From Candidatus Sumerlaeota bacterium (GTDB lineage: Bacteria > Sumerlaeota > Sumerlaeia > JADFCT01): a stretch of DNA of 16,644 nt. Location: assembly GCA_026398575.1 (NCBI GenBank), contig JAPLSP010000653.1, forward strand, positions 1 to 16,644. Direction: 5' to 3'. The notes below the pieces were generated by a model, which saw only the letters and a list, made by a program, of their open reading frames with translations, ran no database searches and was not told where the DNA came from. Below, one piece after another: positions 7,602 to 14,751 of the stretch. A program made the position numbers and the translations under genes. Position 1 is the first letter of the stretch; every line of letters begins with the position of its first letter.

Positions 7602-8477
7602 ATGCGAACGCGCATCTTGAAAGACTTGCGGATGCTGCTGCCGCTAGCGCTGTTAGCGGCGGCGGGCATTGCCATTCTTGTTCCGTTGACTGATCCCGTT
7701 TCATTCATTATTACAATTACAATGGATCCACGGTCTGTCGGGCTCCTGTGTTTTGTGATTCTGGCGCTAGCGGGGGCGATGGCTGGCGTGCTGCTTTTCA
7801 CGCATGAATTCAACCACCAGCGCATGAACTGGCTGCTCTCCCAGCCAGCTTCGCGAACATGCCTCTGGATAGAAAAGTGCCTGACGCTGGTAACGTTCCT
7901 GATTGGCATGCTCCTTCTGACCCTGACGCTGGGCGCAGCGTCGGAAGCGGTCAAGGCGCACCTGTCGCCGGAAAAGCCCAGAATTGCTGTTTATGCGGAC
8001 GTCCTGACGCCGGACGCAGGGATAATCGCCACAAGCATGGGGCAATACCTGGCGGTCATGAAGTCGCGCAATGGCCTCATTCCGGGCGCGGTGTTCGCCT
8101 ATATTACCGCGTGGATGAGCGACGTCTGGTCGGAACCGATTCTGCTCTACAAAGACAAGGACTGTCTCTTGACTTATTCGGCGTACTCCGTCTTCCGACA
8201 GCAATGCGCCAATCGGCTGCCTTTTCTCATCTGCCTGGCCGCGCTTGCCTTCGGCGGGCTTTGGATGGGGCTATGCCTGAAGCAGACGCCGACGGCCTTC
8301 GCAGCGACATTGGTCGTCACCTTCCTGGGCATCGCGCTGGTGCAAGTCCCATTATGGTACATGTACCCCAACCTTGTTGCGCAGAGTGACGCGCTTGTGT
8401 GGTGCGGGCCAAGCCTGTTCTGGTGCCTCTGCACATTGGTCGGATCGTTCGTTCAATTCAAGAGGCTGGAGGTGTGA
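7602..8477 (+). CDS. Small ABC-2 type permease without ectodomain
   Basis: A 291-residue membrane protein starting MRTRILKDLRMLLPLALL. Hydrophobic segments lie at about 12-29, 46-66, 92-111, 207-225, 229-251 and 264-284. The loop HEFNHQRMNWLLSQPASR between segments two and three corresponds to RRLGVWEWHLSFPASR in the larger permeases, which supports the ABC-2 fold. A hydrophilic stretch of about 85 residues (120-205), probably outside, separates the two halves. It is about the size of ordinary ABC-2 permeases such as YtrC/YtrD and lacks the big C-terminal domain of its neighbours. Its stop codon lies one base after the GGAGGT ribosome site of the next gene, 4 bases before that gene's ATG, so the two are almost certainly translated together. 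Confidence 0.85.
   Translation: MRTRILKDLRMLLPLALLAAAGIAILVPLTDPVSFIITITMDPRSVGLLCFVILALAGAMAGVLLFTHEFNHQRMNWLLSQPASRTCLWIEKCLTLVTFLIGMLLLTLTLGAASEAVKAHLSPEKPRIAVYADVLTPDAGIIATSMGQYLAVMKSRNGLIPGAVFAYITAWMSDVWSEPILLYKDKDCLLTYSAYSVFRQQCANRLPFLICLAALAFGGLWMGLCLKQTPTAFAATLVVTFLGIALVQVPLWYMYPNLVAQSDALVWCGPSLFWCLCTLVGSFVQFKRLEV
8468..8473 (+). promoter_or_regulatory. Ribosome site overlapping the end of the small permease gene
   Basis: GGAGGT lies in the last codons of the upstream gene, 8 bases before the ATG at 8482, a layout that couples translation of the two. It decides against longer starts of the frame, which is open back to 8374. Confidence 0.85.
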
Positions 8478-8481
8478 AGCT

Positions 8482-10791
8482 ATGCTCTGGCAATTGCTGA
8501 AAAAAGAATTCCGCCTACAGCGTTCGAGTTTGTTTTTCGCGCTGGGGATCGTGCTGCTCTGGGCCGTGATGATGGCGCTGACGCCGATGGCCGGGCGTGT
8601 GCTCGTTCGCAACCAGCTGACACTGGGGCAGCTGCTGAATTTTATTCAGGCTTGCCTGATTGGGCCTGCAATGATCGGGCTGGTTCCGCTGATGCTGGGC
8701 GCCGGGATGGTGGCGGAGGAACGGCGGCTTGGCGTATGGGATTGGCATCTGAGCCTGCCCGCGCCGCGTTGGATGCAATGGACGGTCAAGCTGGCGTTTG
8801 GCGCGGCGGTCACGCTGGCGCTCGTGTTTATTGTGCAACCACTGATGGATGCGGGATTGGGCTGGGCATTGCGTTCTTGTTCCGAGCTCATTCCACAGCC
8901 ATCAGCGTATCTGAGCTTCAATCCTGCGTACTGCTTCCTGCCGCTGCTCCTGATGGCATCGGGCGCGTTCGTTTCGTCGCTCACGTCGGACCCTTATAAA
9001 GCTTTCTTTTGCGGCTTGCCGCTTTTCTTCGCAGTGTTGGGCCTCACCTGCCTCGCCGATCCCGCCCATTTGCTGCTGCTTCCCTGGCTGTCGAAAGACG
9101 CGCAGATGAACCTCATTGCGAGAATCTACATTTCGCTGCAAGCAATCGGCTTGGCTGCGATCCTGGCTTGGCTGGCATGGTTCAATTTCCGGTTCGAAGC
9201 CTTCCGCTGGCACCGCCTAGCGGGGCAATTGCTCGCAATGGTCTTGCTCATCGTCGCGCTCACGGATTGGACGCTGCGCATGGGATTCAGTCCCGCAAGA
9301 AATTTCAGCCAGAACAAAGCGGATGTGGAACCGTACATCATGGTCCAGAGCAGGGCCGTGACTGATTCGGGCAAGCCGGCGCCCGTTCAATGGGCCGGCA
9401 TTGAGCCGCTTCTGGTCAAGCGCCCCGGGATCATCTACGGCTATTACATGTCACCAAATGAAAGCAAATTGTTTGGCGCCCTCTATCGCCTGCCCGGCGC
9501 GAACCGCATCATCGCCGAAGTGAAAACATTTCCCGTCAGCCACGGTAATCAAATCATGTCTCAGCAGATCATGGAAATCGAGGTGGACACAAAGCGAATC
9601 AGAGCTGTCTATCAAACACCCGGCCAAGTCGAATTCATCAATGCCAAAACGGGCGCCTATGCGATTGCGTGGATGGGACGCTTTTTTATGAAGCCGAACT
9701 GGCCGGTTCCGCTGCCGGAATATATTGTCAATTCATTCGCGAAGCCTGGATGGAAGAACGATCTCCAGGAGACCAGAGATGAATTGTTTCATTCAGCATC
9801 CAAAGCATTCAAACATCTGCGATCGGATGAAAGATCCCGAGAATTGGATTTCATCCCGCTAACCAATCCGAAGAACGGCTTCTATGCCATTCATAGAAAG
9901 AGCCCAAATGAATATGTTAGCTGGTTGGTTCGACGCCTGCCCGATAGCCGCTGGACGGAAGTGGATAAAGCAAATCACCGAGTCTGGTATTCAATATCCA
10001 ATGACGGCAAGTGGTTCACGAGGAGAGCCTATAGCCAATTCGATACGGATGCGCTGACGTTGATGGCCGTAGATCATTCCAGCACATACACCATTCGGAA
10101 TCCGGACGGCGCGCTGCTTTTGGCTGGCCGGGAATTTAGAGACATGAATGCGGATTTTGGCCAGATAGGAGCGCATGCGACTGAATTGCAGGTCTCACCC
10201 AGCGGGCGCTATCTGTGCTTCCTGCGAACAAAAACAATCAAGGTGAAAGACATGGATGGCCAGATGGTAGATACGGGCTATCCTGAATCAGTGGGATTCC
10301 GGCTTCTGGACTTGCGCGACGGCAGGGAGTTAACTCTCGAGAATTGCTCGCCCAGCTATGAGGTCCTGAGGAAATTTGAAGATGAAATGAAGGGTTGGCT
10401 ATGGGGAAAGTGGGACTATGAAAAGAGAGAACGCAAAGAAATTGACAAAGACAATGAGAGAAGGCTGGTTTTGCTTCCTCGCAACTACCAATGCTGGATT
10501 CCAATGGTGTGGGCGCCGGACCGTGACCGGCTGGCGAGATTCCATGATGACACGATTTTTGTCTATGATTGCTCCGACGAGCTCATGTACAAAACAAAAG
10601 AGATACCTTCCGCCCCGCTCTTCGAAACTCCGACGAATTTCCTTCATTCAGGAATCGTCTTCCTGCCGGGTTTTCAAATCCGCAATCTGGATTTCTGGGA
10701 CGCGGACACAATCGTGGCGTGGGGCGATCTGGGGATGTTTCGAATTGATTGGAAGAAGGCGGCAATGGCATGGACTGTAACCAAGCCATGA
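8482..10791 (+). CDS. ABC-2 type permease fused to large propeller-like ectodomain (second paralogue)
   Basis: A 769-residue paralogue of the protein at 5023-7458. The two begin almost alike (MLWQLLKKEFRLQRSSL against MLRQLLKKEFRLQRSNL), share the loop RRLGVWDWHLSLPAPR, and have the same seven-span layout in the first 265 residues. Conservation then drops, but the C-terminal 490 residues keep the same milestones: YRLPGANRIIAEV, EIEVD, DGKWFTRRAY, DHSSTYTI, VSPSGRYLCFL, FRLLDLRDGR, WAPDRDRLARF and LDFWDADTI. The ectodomain is about 40 residues shorter than in the first copy. Together with the ATPase and small permease it completes a locus of one ATPase and three permeases. The two large proteins may form a heterodimer, with the small one as an alternative or extra subunit. 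It ends 15 bases before a long palindrome that could act as the end of the transcript. Confidence 0.85.
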   Translation: MLWQLLKKEFRLQRSSLFFALGIVLLWAVMMALTPMAGRVLVRNQLTLGQLLNFIQACLIGPAMIGLVPLMLGAGMVAEERRLGVWDWHLSLPAPRWMQWTVKLAFGAAVTLALVFIVQPLMDAGLGWALRSCSELIPQPSAYLSFNPAYCFLPLLLMASGAFVSSLTSDPYKAFFCGLPLFFAVLGLTCLADPAHLLLLPWLSKDAQMNLIARIYISLQAIGLAAILAWLAWFNFRFEAFRWHRLAGQLLAMVLLIVALTDWTLRMGFSPARNFSQNKADVEPYIMVQSRAVTDSGKPAPVQWAGIEPLLVKRPGIIYGYYMSPNESKLFGALYRLPGANRIIAEVKTFPVSHGNQIMSQQIMEIEVDTKRIRAVYQTPGQVEFINAKTGAYAIAWMGRFFMKPNWPVPLPEYIVNSFAKPGWKNDLQETRDELFHSASKAFKHLRSDERSRELDFIPLTNPKNGFYAIHRKSPNEYVSWLVRRLPDSRWTEVDKANHRVWYSISNDGKWFTRRAYSQFDTDALTLMAVDHSSTYTIRNPDGALLLAGREFRDMNADFGQIGAHATELQVSPSGRYLCFLRTKTIKVKDMDGQMVDTGYPESVGFRLLDLRDGRELTLENCSPSYEVLRKFEDEMKGWLWGKWDYEKRERKEIDKDNERRLVLLPRNYQCWIPMVWAPDRDRLARFHDDTIFVYDCSDELMYKTKEIPSAPLFETPTNFLHSGIVFLPGFQIRNLDFWDADTIVAWGDLGMFRIDWKKAAMAWTVTKP

Positions 10792-10806
10792 ACCGCATTG
10801 GATTAG

Positions 10807-10941
10807 TGCGGATAGGAGCAGCGCCAGCATTTGGAGTGCGGTTGCTTGCTGCCGCTTTAGCTTCGATGATCTCTAAGATTAGCGTAGCTAAAGCGGCAGC
10901 AAGCGGCCGCACTCCAAATGCTGGCGCCCCTCCGATCTGCA
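10807..10941. repeat. 135-bp imperfect palindrome (REP/MITE-like)
   Basis: Arms 10807-10862 and 10886-10941 are 56 bases each; 50 of 56 positions pair, with a 23-base centre. The most conserved part reads GCGCCAGCATTTGGAGTGCGG in the left arm and its complement in the right. It begins 15 bases after the stop of the last exporter gene and precedes the rlmN stop on the other strand, so it may also terminate transcripts from either side. The length, symmetry and intergenic position suggest a non-autonomous mobile palindrome rather than a plain terminator. Confidence 0.9.
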
Positions 10942-10963
10942 TGAACATTTTCTCCGGCAAAAC

Positions 10964-11000
10964 TATTCGCGATAATATTATGTCATCGTATTTGCGAATA
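10964..11000. terminator. AT-rich inverted repeat downstream of rlmN
   Basis: TATTCGC (10964-10970) and GCGAATA (10994-11000) are exact reverse complements, with weaker pairing between them (CGAT / ATCG). The hairpin lies just after the rlmN stop codon on the minus strand. It lacks a following T run, so a terminator role is only possible. Confidence 0.3.
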
Positions 11001-11007
11001 TGGGTAA

Positions 11008-12054
11008 TTATGGGTTCAACGTCGTCCCTGACATGGCCAATTGTCCGCAGGCGGCGCGGGATTCGAGGCCTTTGCTGTAGCGCACGGCGACGGTGAAGTT
11101 GCGGTCGAGGAGGAAGTCGCGGAAGGCATTGATGCGGTCTTCGGAGGGGCGCTCGAACGGCAGGCGCGGATCGGGGTTATAGGGGATCAGGTTGACTTTG
11201 CATGGGATGTGGCTCAGGAGGCGGACGAGGCGGCGGGCGTCTTCGGGCGTGTCGTTCACGTCTGACAGCAAAACGTATTCGAATGTGATGCGATGGCGCT
11301 TGGGGCTGCGGCGCTGGAAGTCGCGGCAGGCTTCGAGGAGTTCGTCGAGCGGATAACGCCGCGCGATGGGCATCAGGCGGCAGCGCGTTTCGTCGTCCGT
11401 GGCGTTGAGCGAGATGGCAAGTTTCACGTTCAGGTCGGCGTCGGCCAGGGCGCGAATTCCGGGAACGATTCCAGCGGTCGAGACGGTGACGCGGCGCGGC
11501 GAAATCTTGACGGCCTGCGGCGAGATGATCAGGCGCAGCGCGCGCAGAACCTCATCGAGGTTGAGCAGCGGCTCGCCCATGCCCATGAAGACAAGATGCG
11601 TCAGGTTGGCGCCGCGCTCTTGCGCCAGCCGCCGCGCCCGCAGGACCTGCCCGAGCATCTCGCCCGCCGTGCAGTCGCGCTTCAGGCCGCCGGTTCCCGT
11701 CACGCAGAATTCGCATCCGAGCGCGCATCCGGCCTGCGATGAGACGCACAGCGTGCAGCGCGCTTCCTCCGGCATCAGAACGCCTTCGATGTTCAGGCCG
11801 TCTTCGAGGCCCCAGAGGAGTTTGATCGCGCCGTCGGAAGATTCAATCGTCTCGCGGATTTCGGCGCCGCCCCAGCGTGTGTTTTCGGCAAGCCAGGCGC
11901 GGAAATCCTTCGGCAGGTTCGTCATCTCGTCGAATGAGAGAGCGCCTTTTTGGTAAATCCAATGAAAGAGCTGCTTGGCGCGAAATCCAGGAAATCCCGC
12001 GCGCTGGACAGCGGCGTCGAGATCGGTGAGAGATTGTCCAAGAAGAATGAGCAT
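11008..12054 (-). CDS. rlmN: RlmN, dual-specificity 23S rRNA (A2503)/tRNA (A37) C2 methyltransferase
   Basis: A 348-residue radical-SAM enzyme that methylates C2 of adenosine in 23S rRNA and some tRNAs, tuning the ribosome exit tunnel and decoding. The [4Fe-4S] cysteines are in CALGCEFC (Cys110, Cys114, Cys117). The two catalytic cysteines of the family are present: Cys103 in TLCVSSQAGC and Cys336 in AACGQLA. The SAM-binding GMGEPLLN motif and the later NLIPYNP segment are intact, and the length is normal. The start at 12054 has no good ribosome site; I see no better one. It lies 141 bases downstream of the permease gene at 12196-13893 in the same direction and may share its transcript. Its last roughly 90 bases recur at 443-546, so this gene's 3' end may be an integration site. 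Confidence 0.96.
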   Translation of the reverse strand: MLILLGQSLTDLDAAVQRAGFPGFRAKQLFHWIYQKGALSFDEMTNLPKDFRAWLAENTRWGGAEIRETIESSDGAIKLLWGLEDGLNIEGVLMPEEARCTLCVSSQAGCALGCEFCVTGTGGLKRDCTAGEMLGQVLRARRLAQERGANLTHLVFMGMGEPLLNLDEVLRALRLIISPQAVKISPRRVTVSTAGIVPGIRALADADLNVKLAISLNATDDETRCRLMPIARRYPLDELLEACRDFQRRSPKRHRITFEYVLLSDVNDTPEDARRLVRLLSHIPCKVNLIPYNPDPRLPFERPSEDRINAFRDFLLDRNFTVAVRYSKGLESRAACGQLAMSGTTLNP

Positions 12055-12122
12055 GGCGTTGAGGCGAAGGTTATATGGCGGGGCGACGGCAGGGTAAAGG
12101 GGGAAAAAGAGAGAGCAGGTCA

Positions 12123-12175
12123 GTCGGACGCGTCAGACTGGTCGGACCGGTCGGACCAGTCAGATGGTCGGATGC
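12123..12175. repeat. 9-bp tandem repeat between exporter-like permease and rlmN
   Basis: Six units of about nine bases follow the pattern GTCGGACNN: GTCGGACGC, GTCAGACTG, GTCGGACCG, GTCGGACCA, GTCAGATG (one base short) and GTCGGATGC. The units are partly self-complementary (GGTCGGACC), so the RNA could fold. It lies in the 141-base gap where no gene is seen. Confidence 0.75.
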
Positions 12176-12195
12176 CGGCGCTATAGCAAACATTG

Positions 12196-13893
12196 TTAAA
12201 ATTCCATATTCCTCCACCGCCTCAACCCCAACCACATCGGCACGAAGATGACGATGAAATGAACGGCGACCAGCGCGGCTGCGCAACCGGCCAGATGCCA
12301 ATTCCAACGGGCCAGATTGATGTGCTGGCCCGCCTTCCCGGCCAGAAAGACAACGCCTTCCAGCCCCAGGACCGTTGCGATATAAAGGAGGCTCACCACG
12401 ACGTTGACCGTGCCCCCGAGGCCGTTGGCGATGCGGGCGGGATTGTCTTCGCGGAAGTTCGGGGTCATCGCGCCCAAGCCAATGGCCAGGCTCGTCAGGC
12501 CGAACGACAGGACCAGCACCGTCACCACCGACAGGATCAAAACCTCCGCGTCCGCATTCATCGCCCAACACGAAAAGAGAACCACCGATTCGGTCAGCGT
12601 GATCGCCGCGGCCCAGCACAGCCAGTATTTCTGCCAGATCAGCGCGTCGCGCTTCATGGGCGCCAGGCCGATGATCCAGAACTCCTTGCCCTCCAGGCTC
12701 AGCAACGGATACATGAAACGCGTCGAGAGGATGGACAGGATGAAGCAGGCCGCCCCCATGTTGATGAACGAGACGCGCGCTTTCCAATAGGCCGTGATCA
12801 TGCCGGCATAATCGGAGGTGGGGAAGGCCGCGCCGACATTGACTACGTAAATGACCAGCAGGCTGAACAGAATCAGCAACTGGGACCACTGGACCGGATC
12901 GCGCCAGAAGACGCGCATATCCTTGCCCACGAGCGCGCGCGTATGGAGCGGCAAAAATCGCAGCCAGGGGTCCATGCGGTCGAAGATCGAAGTCCATCGC
13001 CCCGTGCGCGCCGGCGATCCGAAATCGCGCGCCAGCGCCCAGCCGCGATAATACAGCGGCCGGACCAGCCAGGCGCACACCTGGCAGAACATCAGGGCCG
13101 TGCTCAAAAGCATCGCCAGCCAGTAAAGGTAGCGCAGCCAGTCGCCGCCCAGCGCCGCCAGCATTCCGCGCACCATCCAGACGTTCGGCAGCCAGGGCCG
13201 CGCGCCGAAATTCAGCATCACCATCAGCGCGCCGAATTCGCTGTCCGTCCCGCCCATGCGCATCGCCTTGCCACCCATCATGCGGATCAGCAGGACCGCC
13301 AGGGCGATGGAAACGCCTCCCACAACAAAGGCCAGCGTGCGCGCCCGGCGCGCGGGAACGTAGGCGGAAATCACCATGGTGATCAGCGCGCCGATGCTCG
13401 CGGGGATGATCGTGAACGGCAGCATGAGCAGCAGCAGCGCCGGATAAAAGCTCCACGCCGCGCCCAGGGCCTGTCCATAAGCGACAAACACGGGCATCGC
13501 CATCACGAGAAAGGCCCAGGATGAATAGATCGTCGTTTCGAGGAATTTGGACCAGAAAATCTGCCCCATCCGCAGAGGCAGAGTCATGAAAAACTCGATT
13601 TCGCGCGAGACGTACGTCGTCGAGAGCGTGATGATCAGATTGCTGAAGATGAGCATGGAAAAAAACGCCACCAGAACCATGCTCATGAGGCGATGGATCA
13701 ACGGCGGACCGAAAGGCTCATGGTCTTTGAGGAACCCAAAGACCCAATGAAAAATAAACAGCCCGCCGCCCCAGATAAAAATCAGGATGCCGATCGCCAC
13801 CACGATGTGCACCAAAACATGATGGCCGACCGTCCTCAGATGGTTATCGAAGACGTGATATTTATTATGAAGAATACGGGCGATTGTTTTCAT
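12196..13893 (-). CDS. Putative ABC exporter membrane protein, large polytopic permease
   Basis: A 565-residue integral membrane protein resembling the 'putative ABC exporter' permeases of PVC bacteria (family assignment from memory of sequence style, moderate). The start is the ATG at 13893-13891 (MKTIARILHNKYHVFDNHLR); the frame continues upstream only to a TTG at 13953 with no ribosome site. The protein is two similar halves. The first has an amphipathic N-terminus, spans such as VLVHIVVAIGILIFIW, then the cytoplasmic loop TYVSREIEFFMTLPLRMGQIFWSK and more spans. The second begins near VGKDMRVFWRDPVQWSQLL and repeats the pattern with LLSLEGKEFWIIGLAPMKRDALIWQK. Each loop has the shape seen before the third span of ABC-2 permeases. 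It contains no ATPase, and none is encoded beside it. It could borrow an ATPase encoded elsewhere, less likely the one at 3989. Confidence 0.78.
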   Translation of the reverse strand: MKTIARILHNKYHVFDNHLRTVGHHVLVHIVVAIGILIFIWGGGLFIFHWVFGFLKDHEPFGPPLIHRLMSMVLVAFFSMLIFSNLIITLSTTYVSREIEFFMTLPLRMGQIFWSKFLETTIYSSWAFLVMAMPVFVAYGQALGAAWSFYPALLLLMLPFTIIPASIGALITMVISAYVPARRARTLAFVVGGVSIALAVLLIRMMGGKAMRMGGTDSEFGALMVMLNFGARPWLPNVWMVRGMLAALGGDWLRYLYWLAMLLSTALMFCQVCAWLVRPLYYRGWALARDFGSPARTGRWTSIFDRMDPWLRFLPLHTRALVGKDMRVFWRDPVQWSQLLILFSLLVIYVVNVGAAFPTSDYAGMITAYWKARVSFINMGAACFILSILSTRFMYPLLSLEGKEFWIIGLAPMKRDALIWQKYWLCWAAAITLTESVVLFSCWAMNADAEVLILSVVTVLVLSFGLTSLAIGLGAMTPNFREDNPARIANGLGGTVNVVVSLLYIATVLGLEGVVFLAGKAGQHINLARWNWHLAGCAAALVAVHFIVIFVPMWLGLRRWRNMEF

Positions 13894-14106
13894 AGCGGCG
13901 CCGGAAGGGATTTCAGCATCCTTGCAACGCGGCGGGCAACATGAATTTCTCAAGAGACGGCTTCGGAGGAATCTCCGCCGGCGCGTTTTGGTCTTGAATC
14001 TCGTTTGCGCGCGTATTAGATATTCCGCTCAAGCAATCGCGTCGGCGATTGATCTCTCAATCAAAGCTATCTATTTCAGTTTTTGTTTCCGCGCCTCTCA
14101 GGCCCC
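13894..14106. promoter_or_regulatory. Divergent control region between permease and glycosyltransferase genes
   Basis: This 213-base gap must hold the start signals of both divergent genes. A CGGAG-GAAT-CTCCG hairpin lies at 13964-13977, followed by GCGCGTTTT. TTGAAT (13994-13999) could be a rightward -35 box, with an AT-rich TAGATATT 17-19 bases on, a poor -10. TTGAT/ATCAA (14049-14064) is a small inverted repeat. No gene is seen. Confidence 0.35.
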
Positions 14107-14751
14107 ATGACCGAATCCATTGCCCTCTCATTGCTTTATCTCGCCGCTTTCCTCGTTATCGGATTGGCGGCGTTTTGCTGCGGCTCACTCGTTTCACCCT
14201 GGCTCGAACGCGATCAGCCGGGCGCCCCGGATAAACCAGCCGATTGGGTGTATGGTCTTTTGCTGCGGTATGGACTGGGGCTGGGCATGCTTTCGGCCTG
14301 CGGCGCCTGGCTGGGATTGGCCGGATGGCTCCGCCTTCCCGCTGTGGCGGCAGCGACGCTGACCCTCGCGTTTTCCGGCGTGGCAGTCTTCATTCATCGC
14401 GGCGAGGCGGCGGCGCTTCCGGGGCGTATGCGCGCGCTGCAGGCTCAGGTCCGCGGGTTCTGGCGCAATCTGGGCTGCTGGGAAAAAACCGCCGGCGGCG
14501 GCCTGGGCGTCTTCGCCGCGCTCATGGTTGTCAACATCATGATCGGCATGATGGCGCCGGACATGTGCCAGGACGCCGCGATGTGGTATCATCTTCCCGT
14601 TCCGGGACAATGGGCCATCACGGGACGCACGGAGGCGTTTCCCTGGGTTTTTTGGTCGAGCCTCCCGTTGGCGCTGCTCAAATCACGCTGGCGCTTCTGG
14701 CGGGTATTGCCGTCGAAGCGCTACGGCGCTCGGACGGGCGCGCCGCGCTGA
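14107..14751 (+). CDS. Membrane glycosyltransferase (PMT/GT39-like), 5' fragment of a split gene
   Basis: The first 190 or so of 214 residues look like the start of a PMT-type transferase that uses a polyprenyl-phosphate sugar outside the membrane. An opening span (SIALSLLYLAAFLVIGLAAF) is followed by further spans, then MAPDMCQDAAMWYHLPVPGQW, which holds the acidic D..YHL motif of the first external loop where the catalytic aspartate usually lies. After about PWVFWSSLPLA the frame drifts into a basic tail (KSRWRFWRVLPSKRYG) unlike the family and stops at 14749-14751. The continuation of the family sequence is in another frame starting near 14,670. The ATG at 14107 is chosen over a TTG at 14083; the ribosome site is weak in both cases. 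Confidence 0.75.
   Translation: MTESIALSLLYLAAFLVIGLAAFCCGSLVSPWLERDQPGAPDKPADWVYGLLLRYGLGLGMLSACGAWLGLAGWLRLPAVAAATLTLAFSGVAVFIHRGEAAALPGRMRALQAQVRGFWRNLGCWEKTAGGGLGVFAALMVVNIMIGMMAPDMCQDAAMWYHLPVPGQWAITGRTEAFPWVFWSSLPLALLKSRWRFWRVLPSKRYGARTGAPR

Noticed and set aside
11041..11956. Plus-strand open frames across rlmN
   Set aside because: They are antisense to an intact enzyme with all catalytic cysteines; products are Arg/Ser/Ala-rich without motifs.
12193..13524. 443-codon open frame on the plus strand opposite the permease gene
   Set aside because: The product is rich in His, Arg and Gln (antisense of membrane codons), has no domain or ribosome site, and mirrors a clear polytopic membrane protein.
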